Assembly (NCBI GenBank): GCA_029531795.1
Contig: JAPEIS010000010.1
Span: 1,922,001 to 1,986,000, forward strand
Length of the DNA stretch: 64,000 bases
Direction: 5' to 3'
From: Sclerotinia nivalis
Lineage: Eukaryota > Ascomycota > Leotiomycetes > Helotiales > Sclerotiniaceae
A program made the position numbers and the translations under genes. The notes under the pieces were generated by a model. That model had not been told where the DNA came from, made no database searches, and saw only the letters and a program-made list of their open reading frames with translations. Shown piece by piece: positions 32,916 to 43,074 of this stretch (positions within the stretch are counted from its first letter, which is position 1; each line of letters starts with the position of its first letter).

Positions 32916-34222
32916 ATGTCCGAATCTTCATCAGTCATTCAATTAGAATGCCAATGCAACAATTATCCTTGGGGCAAACAAGGCAAGGAGTCTCTAGCAG
33001 CAAAGTATGCAGCTGCTACACCAGGAGGCAAGTTCAAGTTCAAGCTCGAGCTCGATGAGAGTAAGGAGTACGCAGAGATGTGGATCGGGACATATTCAAC
33101 TACGCCATCTCCCATCTTGTCAAACGGCAAAGACTTACAGGAACATCTTAATGCCAATAAGGAGAAGTTGATTGGGAAACCAATCCTCGATAAATTCGGA
33201 GCAGATCTACCATATTTACCAAAGGTACTTGTCTCCTCCCTGCCACATTATCTGCGAATATCCATACTGACCTCATAATTTCAGATTCTTTCAATAGCTA
33301 AAGCTCTGCCTCTACAAATTCACCCTGACAAGGACCTTGCAACCAAGCTCCATAAACAAGACCCCGAGAAGTTCGGAGACGCAAACCACAAACCGGAAAT
33401 CGCTGTTGCCCTTGGAAAATTCGAAACATTCGTTGGCTGGAAACCTCTTTCTGAAATCCAGTCCCTTTTCACCAGCATCTCCGTCCTTAGCTCCAAATTC
33501 CTCACCTCCCCTTCCGACACCGTCGATAAAGATACTTTGAAATTCATCGTACACAAAATCCTCTCACCCTTTCAGATGACGAAGTAACATCCATCTACAA
33601 CACCCTCAGAGAAATCCCTTCTTCAGATTTCCCTACCTCATCACACATCCCCGAGCTTCTCCCCCGTCTCGCCTCCCAATACTCCGCATCCGACCCAGGA
33701 AACCTCGTTGCCCTCCTCACAATGAACTTTTTGACCCTCCAAAAAGGCGACGCCATCTACGTTCCAGCAGACGGTATCCACGCCTACCTCCCCGGAGACA
33801 TCGTTGAATGCATGGCTCGCTCCGACAACGTAATAAACACGGGCTTCTGTCCCCGCGCCGACCGCGACTCTGCCGAATTATTCAGCGCTGCTCTCACCTT
33901 CTCTCCCGTCGGAAAAGATGACTGTATCCTCAAACCTACATCAAGCCCCAAGGGTAAAAATGGAAAAACAAAAGTGTTAGCACCACCCATGAGTGAATTC
34001 GATATGTTGATAATGGCACTCGAAAAAGGCGAAAAGGAAACGATTGCGAATTTGGGAGGTCCAAGTATAATGGTTATTACGGGCGGCAAAGGAACTATGA
34101 AAGCGGGCGAGGAAAAGTTTGAGTTGAAGGAGGGTTATGTATTTTTTGTTGGTGTAGGTACGGAGTTGGAGTTTGAGGCTGAGGAGGGTTTGGAGGCACA
34201 TATTGCTTTTTGTGAAGCGTAG
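32916..34222 (+). CDS. PMI40: Mannose-6-phosphate isomerase, type I (apparent frameshift)
   Basis: Exon 1 is 32,916-33,224 (103 aa, 'MSESSSVIQLECQCNNYPWG'); after a 60-bp intron, exon 2 starts at 33,285. The enzyme interconverts fructose-6-phosphate and mannose-6-phosphate, feeding GDP-mannose for glycosylation and cell wall. Zinc ligands are visible: Gln114 and His116 in 'ALPLQIHPDKD', Glu141 in 'NHKPEIAVAL', and a later His in 'ADGIHAYLPGD'. The frame from exon 2 reaches '...DTLKFIVHKIL' and then a stop (TAA 33,585-33,587), while homology continues in another frame from about 33,563 ('TLSDDEVTSIYNTLREI') through the 166-aa open frame to TAG 34,220. One 2-nt surplus (CTCTC near 33,561-33,565) explains it, and no workable intron is present. 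A base-calling error or a real null allele are both possible. The rest of the protein is undamaged. Confidence 0.88.
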
Positions 34223-35128
34223 AGATTTTTTTGATATCTGATATGATATGATACGACATGAATGAAATGAAATTTACAGAAGAATGTTTATACTGTGCCT
34301 ACTATACAGAATATTGGTATGTGAAATTCCCCTTTACGAAATGGTTTTAGGTATTCGTAAATGCCTGCCCTTTCTCAGACGAGATATGTTTGATGCTCAA
34401 AGTGCAGTGCAATATCAACTCCCGTCATTAAGGGTGACCCAATACCATAGAAGCGATCTGGTCGTCGAACATACCTTTGTACACCAAGGAGCAGCTATCC
34501 CGTTTGAATCACCCAAAAGATTGAAGAATATCTCGATAAATTTTTTTTTTTTGTAAAGTAAATAGAATACAAACTAAATCTCAATCACGCTAAACAACCA
34601 TAACCCGGAAACCCAACCATAATACACCCCAAAGCCCATTTCCCATTCCTTCCATTCCAACTATCCAAAGCACCCAAGCCCTCAAGAGAATGTATCAACC
34701 CTCCCTCCAATTCCCCATCCTAGCATAAAGCCACAACCAGTGCCGCAGCGAAGGAATCAGAAAGTAATATCTCGATCCGACCATTCTCCAAAGAGTCCGG
34801 TCGGATACAAGAAACGGGAGTGTTGACCAAGAAACTCGCGGTCGCCGGTATGTGAAAAGAAGAACAAGACGTTCGGGATTTCTGGGCTCCAGCTGAGTTG
34901 GCTTATTCTGCGCACGAAGACTAATTGGCACGATACTGTGAAGGATCTCGTGGCAACTTAAGAATGTGCGGGAAAGGTGGAAAGAAGAGGAGAGAATTGG
35001 TACTCCTGGGACATGTAGTCCTGATAGATATGTTTGGAAATGGTCGAGTACAGTTTACGAAAAGCGATATACAAACACTATTGAAGTAATATTTTGACAA
35101 ATTATGCGGAAAACCCGCTCTTATATCC
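34223..35128. other. Convergent intergenic region, PMI40 and RING-CH gene
   Basis: Holds the 3' ends of two converging genes. The small ORFs inside have no family resemblance. Confidence 0.5.
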
Positions 35129-36229
35129 TCACTGCGTTTTCCTGGTCTCAGGATCGACAGTTGTTGGAGGGTGTTCTCCTCTTGCAGCTTCTTGATTTGC
35201 CCGCTCGGTAGCTTTTGCTTCTGCCTGTTCTTCATCATCATCAGCATCATCACCTCCAACATCAATCACAGTCTCGCCAGCTCTCTCGAGCACGGCTCTA
35301 CTCCAAGTTCGGGTCCATTTCCAAACTGTCTAAAGATTGTTAGCGAATTTATTGTTTATAGCTCGGTGGTAACTTACAACTAAGAAAGCGCCAACACCAA
35401 TAATGACAAGCGTCCAACTGATGTTCTCCAGACGATTTCGACCTGTTCCAGCTCGGACGCGGCCGCCTCCAAACACGCCAGTTTGTCTTACATTCCACCA
35501 GCTGAATGAGGACATTGCGAAGAAAATCTTAACAAATCCCAGCATTCCCAAAGACGCCAATCCCTTTAATAGATGCTCAGTCCAAGTCGTTGTCTCAGTC
35601 TCCACGATATGTAGAGCTGGACCACTCCCTCCCATCGAAGGGAAAGAAAAAATCGTGCCATACGGATCTAGATATAGATTGATGATCGGATCTGCGATGA
35701 AGCCCATGACGAAAATTGTCACAAACAATATCACCAAAGTCAGACATAATTGTGCGAATGCACTACTAATCAAATGACCCCACTTCATTCTCTGTAAATG
35801 GTATTGAAATTTGCATGTAGGACATTCATAATAATTTCGTGCTCCGTAATGGGGATCTGCGTGTCTCCAGGCTGTCAAACAGCCTTCATGAACATGTCTT
35901 TGACTTCCTTTGCACTTGCACGGCCGCATTAGACGGCCTAACTCAGGATCTTCCGACGTGTATGTTACTCGAGGTGTCGGATTGAGAATTGAAGCTATGC
36001 CTGCGGTAGGAGTTTCGAAGGTTGGCTCGACGGTTTCGAGACATATTCGACATTGTCGTGGTGGATAATATCTTCGACGTTTTGGTTCCGGTTCTGGCTC
36101 CGGCACAGGAGCTTCTTGATGCGCATGCTTGTCTTCTGTGTATACGTCGTTCTGATTTTGGCAAGAGGATTGCGAGGCAAGTTCTTCTGCAATATTGCCC
36201 CACGACCATGTGGTAACTGGAGCTGACAT
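35129..36229 (-). CDS. Membrane-bound RING-CH (MARCH-type) E3 ubiquitin ligase
   Basis: Two exons (36,229-35,378; 35,329-35,129) encode 350 aa; the 48-bp intron has GTAAGT and TAG and removes an in-frame stop. The RING-CH finger is complete in C4HC3 order: Cys60, Cys63, Cys104, Cys106, His114, Cys117, Cys136, Cys139 ('QCRICLETVEP', 'PCKCKGSQRHVHEGCL', 'YYECPTCKFQY'), with about 40 residues between the first two cysteine pairs. Three hydrophobic segments follow: 'LCLTLVILFVTIFVMGFIAD', 'GLASLGMLGFVKIFFAMSSF' and 'SWTLVIIGVGAFLV'. The tail is acidic ('DVGGDDADDDEEQAEA'). Such ligases sit in ER, Golgi or vacuolar membranes and ubiquitinate membrane proteins; the target here is unknown. The gene is divergent from the proteasome subunit PRE8. 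Confidence 0.9.
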
Positions 36230-37117
36230 AATTTTTTTTTTTGAGTTTGTTTTGTGATTTTCTTTTTGTGGTTTTTTTTTGGTGATGAATTGAGAAGGTA
36301 TGAAGCTTCGAAGTTATGACGATGATGCTACTTATAATGATTTTCCGATTTCCGAAGAATTAGCTAAAAAAAAAAAAGTAGCTCCAGCGGGCTGTGGAAA
36401 AAACAAAGAGAAAGTTCCACTAAGGGCTGTAAATTTGCTGTACTAAAGTTAGTGAATAGATAGTTAATAAGATCAATCATAGGGAAACTTCAATAAAGAA
36501 GTACTAAGCGTATATAGAGACATGGACAACAATGTTGAGATGTGGCTTCTTGACGGCTTTTGAAAAAAATGTTTTGGTTGTTTTTCAATCTAAATCAGAT
36601 TTCTGAGGTGTGCGTTTTGTACGATCGCGCTAGTAAAATCCCCGAAAACTGTTTCTTTATATTTCTAGAAAACATACCTACCTAATAGGTACCTATATTA
36701 CCTACTTAGGAAGTACCCAGGGCGATATCAAAAAAACCACCAAAATAATTCCTTACCATACAACATATTCAGAATAAAAGTTTCCATTGGAAAATCATGA
36801 AAAGAATATTTACCCGTGAGAAAAAATGCAAAATGAATATTTTTCATCGAGATATTTACCAAAACTGGAGGCTTTGGTATTTGCCCATATATCGAGTTGA
36901 TGCCTGGCGCTTGAGCTCAATTGCTGCCGGATATTTAAGGCTTTAATTTACATCGCGTCGTGGACCTGAGCTGCCTGTAGCTCTGAAGTCCAACGACCCC
37001 GGAAATACAGCTTCAATCTCTACACATCCCACCCATACTTTACATTTCCGTTAACCCTTTTCTGTAATTTCGAACCTTCAAAATCCTGCGAGATAGGTTT
37101 TTAAATAAACAGATACA
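36230..37117. promoter_or_regulatory. Shared divergent promoter region, RING-CH gene / PRE8
   Basis: This 888-bp stretch separates two divergent start codons. It is AT-rich, with poly-A/T runs at both ends of the RING-CH side and a TACCTA-rich palindromic block near 36,678-36,712. No TATA box stands out near the PRE8 start, and I did not find an exact proteasome-associated control element. Confidence 0.5.
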
Positions 37118-38239
37118 ATGGCGGATAGATATTCTTTCTCCTTGACAACCTTCTCCCCCAGGTATGATTGAAATAGAGCTTCCCAGGGACTCCATTATGT
37201 GATATACTATACATGTCAAAGTGCTTTGCTAACATTTGCAGTGGGAAACTGGTTCAAATAGGTTCGTACTTTCAAATGAAGCTCGATTCTGATATGCGCC
37301 AAGCTCCAACTATACTTTTGATATATCCCACCAGCTCTATGTACTAACCAAATCGCAAACAGAATATGCATTAAATGCCGTCAACCAAGGTGTTACTGCA
37401 TTGGGAATTAAAGGTACATATATATCCTCTCTATATCTGCGTATTTGTACTAACTTATCCGTAGCTACCAACGGCATTGTCCTCGCCACGGAAAAGAAAT
37501 CCTCATCCACCCTCATCGATCCACCCTCTCTCTCAAAAGTCTCTCTCATCACCCCAAACATCGGCATGGTCTACTCCGGCATGGGACCTGATTACCGTGT
37601 ACTCGTCGACAAAGCCCGCAAAGTATCCCACACTGGCTACAAGCGCATCTACAACGAATACCCACCTACTCGGATATTAGTACAAGATGTTGCGAGGGTG
37701 ATGCAAGAAGCTACTCAATCGGGAGGTGTGCGACCATATGGTGTTAGTTTGTTGATTGCAGGTTGGGATGATGGAATTGAGCCGGAGTCAGAAGACGTTG
37801 CTGGTGCGGAGGTACATCCTGATGAGAAGAAACCATCAGGCAAGACTGGTGGTATTTTGAAGGGCGGACCTATGTTATACCAAGTCGATCCAAGTGGTAG
37901 TTACTTCCCATGGAAGGCAACTGCTATCGGAAAGAATGCTACTTCGGCGAAGACTTTCTTGGAGAAGAGATATACCGAAGGGTTGGAGTTGGAAGATGCC
38001 GTACACATTGCTCTATTGACGTTGAAGGAGACCATTGAAGGGGAGATGAATGGCGATACAGTAGAGATCGGCAAGTTTAACAACTCAAATAAGTATTCTT
38101 CTTTGCTAACATATTCCTAGGTATCGTGGGACCACCAGCCGATCATTTGTTGGGCATTGAGGGAGTTGAGGGTGCTCAAGGCCCACGTTTTAGAAAATTG
38201 AGCCCTCAAGAGATTGAGGATTACCTTACGAATCTATGA
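37118..38239 (+). CDS. PRE8: 20S proteasome subunit alpha-2
   Basis: Five exons (37,118-37,161; 37,242-37,261; 37,363-37,413; 37,465-38,070; 38,121-38,239) encode 279 aa. It starts with the alpha-subunit signature '[20 protein letters not shown]' and '[20 protein letters not shown]', then '[18 protein letters not shown]', '[20 protein letters not shown]' and '[19 protein letters not shown]'. It forms the outer ring of the 20S core and has no protease activity. Exon 2 is only 20 nt. The last intron (38,071-38,120) starts GCAAGT, a GC-AG intron, with branch-like GCTAAC; no usable GT donor exists there. Compared with the yeast protein there is an insertion of about 30 residues after 'AGWDD' (acidic, then Gly/Lys-rich), expected in an exposed loop. 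It is intact. Confidence 0.95.
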
Positions 38240-38421
38240 GCTACTTTTCTTTTCTTCTGCAATAGCAATGAACTTCAACGTAGTCCCAAGGTCATGATGT
38301 ATTATAGAGTGGCATAAGGCGGCAAAATGAGCACAGAGATACCATACTGAATACTTGTTTCTCTAAATCCTTGCTCCCACTTTGATGTGAAAGCAAGCCG
38401 AATATTTCATTCCCAACTTCA

Positions 38422-39966
38422 TCAAGAGATACCAGCATCCTCCACAAAAACAAAACTACACTTATACCCCGCCCATACCCCTACACACCTCTTCCTACTC
38501 CCCTCCCCAAAATCCAAACACACCAATCTCCACTCCTCGCATCTCCCCTTCTCCTCTTCCCCAAGCCCAAGCTGTCCATTCCCATTCTCCCCAATAACAT
38601 ACAATTCCCCCTCGGTCGTAAGCACCAACATGTGATTTTCACCAATGCTGAAATCGAGAATATCGGCTCCGTGGATGTCGAGGGGTATGGGATCATAGTC
38701 GTTGGAGGATGATGGTGAAAATTGGGATGGGGATGAGGAAGATGAGGGGGATGGGAATGAGAGTTCGGGAATTATAGAGGGGACATTGGTGCGCCCCCAG
38801 ATATAGAGATCGTGTCCGCTGGTTAGAGCGGCGGTTAGGGGGCCTGACGATGAGAGTTTTTGGATGGGTCCTGTGGGGAGGGAGGAGAGGGTTGGGAGGT
38901 GCGTGGGGACGGAGGCGGGATTCGAAGAGTTGATTTCGCGGCCTACACAGCAGGGGTACCGTTCGTCGCCCCAGGTGTAGATGTTTCCTTCTTGCGTCAG
39001 AGCGCTGAATGTGGTGGTGTTCGACACGAGTTGGGTGATGTGTGGGAGGGGAAGAACGAAGTTTGGATTGCTGCGCGTGAGGTAGCTGGTGAGTGAAGGG
39101 TATTGGATTAGATTTGTTGGGGTGAATTCTGGAGGTTGTTAGTGCGTTGGTAGAGGGATTGGACATGGGGTGGGTTTGTGAATTACCTGCGATCTTGTCG
39201 TTTCCGGCTGCTGTTGCGTTTCTTGAATGCTCTTGGGATATGTTGAAAGGTGTTTCTTCTTGTTGGGTTTGCGTGCTGCTCTTTGCGGTGATTTGCTCGA
39301 GTTGTGCCTGTAAGAATCCGTCTGGATGGCCGGCGACTTTGATCCTCTCAGCGGGGCTTGAAGCGTCGTTTGATATTGCTGCTACAATTAAAGCAGATTA
39401 GTGTCATATTTGACGAGGTGGTATAGTATTATGCGTGTCAAGTTATCTGACTGGTCGAGGAATAAGATGGAGGCTGGCCTCAAATTCCGACCAACACATT
39501 TGTACAATATGTAGAGAATTTTACACTATTACTACACCAAGCATTGCGGTAGCTGACTTGTGATCCTCGGTGAGCTCTCGCGTCGACTTTCGAATTTGAA
39601 TAATCCAGCGAAAGAAGAAGAGCCCAAATAAGTAAGATAAATCAATCTAAAGTTAAATATACAGCATTGAGCAGAACTGCTGCTAGCTGAAGCCATTTGT
39701 ATTCTCATTTACAATAACAATATGCCTGATCATGTGAATTACACGTGATAAAAGTTCAGAAATCCTCTCTGAAACAGAATACAAAAAAGTCAAGAAGATC
39801 ATATCAACATACCTAAACAAGCAGAAAAAGAAGTTCCAATAATTTTGATACTTCCCTTTGCTTTTAATACCTGTTTGAAGGTAAAAACATCCTCAGGTTC
39901 ATCAGGAAGATCTCCATCGAATTGAAGTTGGTTCCAAGCATTAAACCCACATGCCCATAACTCCAT
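38422..39966 (-). CDS. RCC1-repeat (ATS1-like) protein
   Basis: Three exons (39,966-39,813; 39,381-39,187; 39,128-38,422) encode 351 aa. RCC1-type blades are visible as 'MELWACGFNAWNQLQFDGDL' at the start, 'SALTQEGNIYTWGDERYPCC', 'TAALTSGHDLYIWGRTNVPS' and 'HMLVLTTEGELYVIGENGNG' followed by 'QLGLGEEEKG'. This predicts a seven-bladed propeller of the ATS1/UVR8 kind, probably a binding scaffold; a nucleotide-exchange role cannot be claimed. A Ser-rich insert ('SFPSPSSSSSPSQFSPSSSN') lies between two blades. The first intron is 431 bp, long for this window; the second is 58 bp. ATG 39,966 is chosen because blade 1 begins there. The gene converges with PRE8 across 182 bp. Confidence 0.82.
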
Positions 39967-40841
39967 TCTTGGATCTCGTATCACAGAAAGATGCAGCCTT
40001 GAAAATATCCAGCCCTACCAAGACAAGAGTTGATCTGGTTCTGTCACGATAGCCTGAAGAGGGGTTGGAATACGTCCAAAAAGGTTCGCTGATGTAACAC
40101 TAAATTGCGGCTAATTTGTAGGTGGGATTGGATGTTCAAGGAATTCGAACCATTCCAAAACCTTAACATTGTCAATATGCTGCACAGCCAAACTCCACCA
40201 TCACCTTAAAATAAACATCGCTCTTTTTTATTACTTTTTATATAAATTTCATTCAAGACGATCATACCTAACACGGCAAAAGTAGTTAAACGTCTTATTT
40301 GCATTCGACGATCCTGTTCAATAGCATATCTATTCCGAGGTTATCCGTCAGTATTACTTCAGGCTTCCAAATTCCATTTTCCTGCTGCCTATGGCGGAAT
40401 CTTGATTTGTCCTATCCTGCTCAATATTGTTCTTGATCCATCATCGTTGTATCCCTTCGCTTCTTGTGCATGTCTTTTGAAGTTCAAAAGGATAACTCTC
40501 GAAAAAAATAAGTTTTATCCGTCAAGAATATATACAATTACCATTTGTCGTTAATTCCTCCACGTTTACGCTTTACATCGGAAAAGCATTACACGCTTGA
40601 AGCACCTGAAAACTTACATTACCTCCTGAAGTGCCGGCACGAATCTTTCTGATCAAGATCTGAGAAAGGAAATAAAACCAAACAACCGATCCTCTCCATT
40701 TTGTTGATTGTTTTGCTCAAAGGGCTCGTTTGGGATTTGGCGGGGCTCAATTGAGGGGCATCAAGCGACCTTCCTCCTATCTCAACACAATCACCATCGT
40801 GGGTGGTGTATTCCTGAAACCAAAGCAACTTATTATCATAA
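39967..40841. other. Divergent intergenic region, RCC1-like and Hsp70-like genes
   Basis: No gene is seen. It holds both promoters and AT-rich sequence. Confidence 0.45.
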
Positions 40842-43074
40842 ATGGTCACCATGAATCTCAGTCTACCTATCAGGAGTGCTAGTCGGAGAAACGATGAAAG
40901 TCGGAATCATTACACCTCTGGCAGCTACTCACCCACTTCTTCAACGGAAGCAATCGCCGGACCAATACGAGAGCCAGCACCTGTGACTGAGAGACTAATT
41001 GTTGGACTAGATTTTGGGACAACATATTCTGGGTATGTATATTTTTACAGCTTGTCTTGACAAGATATTTGTGGCGCCGCGAAAGCGTGATCTTACACTT
41101 CTTGATAATTACGCTCTTTCAAATATTTTGTCGTTTCCACTGTTTAGTCTTTGAAAAATTCGAGACTATTGTTTCTGGTCAATCTTAGAGGTCTTCATCT
41201 CATGAAAGTTCGTGTTGATGGCGGTTCCTTCGTATTAGCGCCCTATACAAGCTTCCTCGCCACAGTTTCGATCTCGAATGTCAACACAAATACTAACATT
41301 AATTCAGTGTTGCTGTTGTATATACATCCAATCCTGATGATGTAGATATCATCAAAACTTGGCCTGGAAGTAATGGAATCACATCCGACAAAGTTCCAAC
41401 GGAAATAGGATACTCCAGACTGCCAGGATCACCAGCAGGGACTGAACCAACGATAAAATGGGGTTGTCAATTCCGTCCTGAGGAACCCCGACTGCGATGT
41501 ATCAAATTATTTCTCGACCGATCTCAAAAATTACCTTTTTACGTCAGTCCGGCTGAAACTGCCAACCTGCTGAAGGAGCACAGCAAAAACGTTGTTGATG
41601 CTGTCAGTGATTATTTGACTCAAATTTATAAGCACACAATTGAGACCTTAACTCGCCGATATGGAGAATTATTTATGTCAACTACGAAAGTCGAATTTGT
41701 TCTTACTTGCCCAGCAGTCTGGTCTGATGCCGCGAAGAACACTACTCTTCAAGCTGCAGAGAGGGCGGGAATGGGTGACAAGTCAGCCATTCAAATGATC
41801 AGTGAGCCGGAAGCAGCTGCTGTCTACACACTGAAAGCCATTCAACCGAATCATCTACAAGCCGGTGACAATTTTGTGGTGTGTGATGCCGGGGGAGGCA
41901 CAGTAGATCTCATTGCTTATAAAATTATATCTCTCAAGCCACTGCGAGTAGAAGAGTCAGCGGTAGGTACGGGAGGACTTTGCGGGAGCGCATTTCTTAA
42001 TTATCGATTTGAGGAACATTGCAAGAGTAGGATAGGAGTCGAACGATTTGAAGAGATGAAAATGAAGAAAGCCAAATCATGGCAAATGGGATTAAAATAC
42101 TGGGAAGAATACGTGAAACGAGATTTTGATGAAGACAACAATACCGAATTCAATATTCCTCTTCCAGGTCTAGCAGATGACATAGATGCCGGTCTGGATG
42201 GTGGATTTTTCATCATGACAACTGCTCAAGTCAAAGATATTTTCGAGCCAGTCGTAAAAGAGGTGTGTGATTTGGTGCAAGGCCAAGTTGTTGGTATTAG
42301 ACAAAAAGGAGGTATCGTCTCTGGTATCGTACTTGTAGGGGGTTTCGGACAAAGCAACCATCTATACAAAAGATTAAAATCGTACTTTAACAGCGCAGCT
42401 CCGCCACCTTATAGCGAACGACCAACCCACGCACAATCTATAGCCTTAGCAGAAAGCAATTCTGTAGAGGTTATGCAACCTATCAATGCATGGACTGCTG
42501 TGGTCCGAGGAGCGGTTCTCAAAGGATTGGAAGGAAGTGTGGTGGTATCTAGGAAAGCGAGAATGCATTATGGAACCTCGTATGCAACGGTTTACGATGA
42601 AGATAAACATAATGTTAGTGAAAGATACTGGAGTCCATTATGGGAACGTTGGATGGTTAGTGATAGGATGCAATGGCATTTGAATAAGGTATACTCTTAT
42701 CTTCCACCCCTATTTTCCCCATCACTAACACTGGCTAGGGTGATACCCTCAGCACAGACACTCCCGTCTCATTCCACTACACGCGTAATTTCCGTCCAGG
42801 ACAATCACTAATCGTATCCGATGATCTGATCGCCTGCGATTCTGACGGCGAACCTCCAGCATCCTACACGAAGGATCTCATAAGTGTATGCACGCTGACC
42901 ACGGATCTGGGCGCTGTACCAAAAAGTATGTATACGAGATTGACGACTACAAGGGGAGTCGAATTTCTCAATCTGGATTTTACCCTGGAGATGGTGGTGG
43001 AAAGTGCAGGGTTGGCGTTTGAATTGAAGGTTGATGGTCATAGGTATGGGAGGGTGGAAGTAGAGTTTCATTGA
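40842..43074 (+). CDS. Hsp70/actin-fold ATPase, HSPA12-like
   Basis: Three exons (40,842-41,032; 41,308-42,688; 42,739-43,074) encode 635 aa. The phosphate-1 loop is 'LIVGLDFGTTYSG' (about residues 52-64), joined to 'VAVVYTSNP' across a 275-bp intron. Phosphate-2 is 'FVVCDAGGGTVDLIAYKI' and the adenosine motif is 'GIVLVGGFGQSNHLYKRLKS'. The 'CPAVWSDAAKNTTLQAAERA' and 'SEPEAAAVYTL' stretches are typical of the fungal HSPA12-like group, which is expanded in filamentous fungi. The C-terminus ('TRNFRPGQSLIVSD...VEVEFH') is short and lacks the classical substrate-binding domain and EEVD tail, so ordinary chaperone activity should not be assumed. The N-terminal 50 residues are Ser-rich and disordered. 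It is intact; function within the family is mostly unknown. Confidence 0.9.

Noticed and set aside
33312..33556. Two minus-strand ORFs inside PMI40
   Set aside because: Antisense shadows of the conserved PMI coding sequence.
33547..33573. A 27-nt GT...AG intron that might cure the PMI frameshift
   Set aside because: Far below known fungal intron lengths, and splicing it leads straight into a stop.
38093..38120. GT-AG alternative for the last PRE8 intron
   Set aside because: Only 28 nt long; the GC-AG option (50 nt, GCAAGT) gives the conserved protein.
38693..39166. 157-aa His/Pro/Thr-rich minus-strand ORF
   Set aside because: Another frame of the RCC1-like gene's third exon and its preceding intron; no domain.
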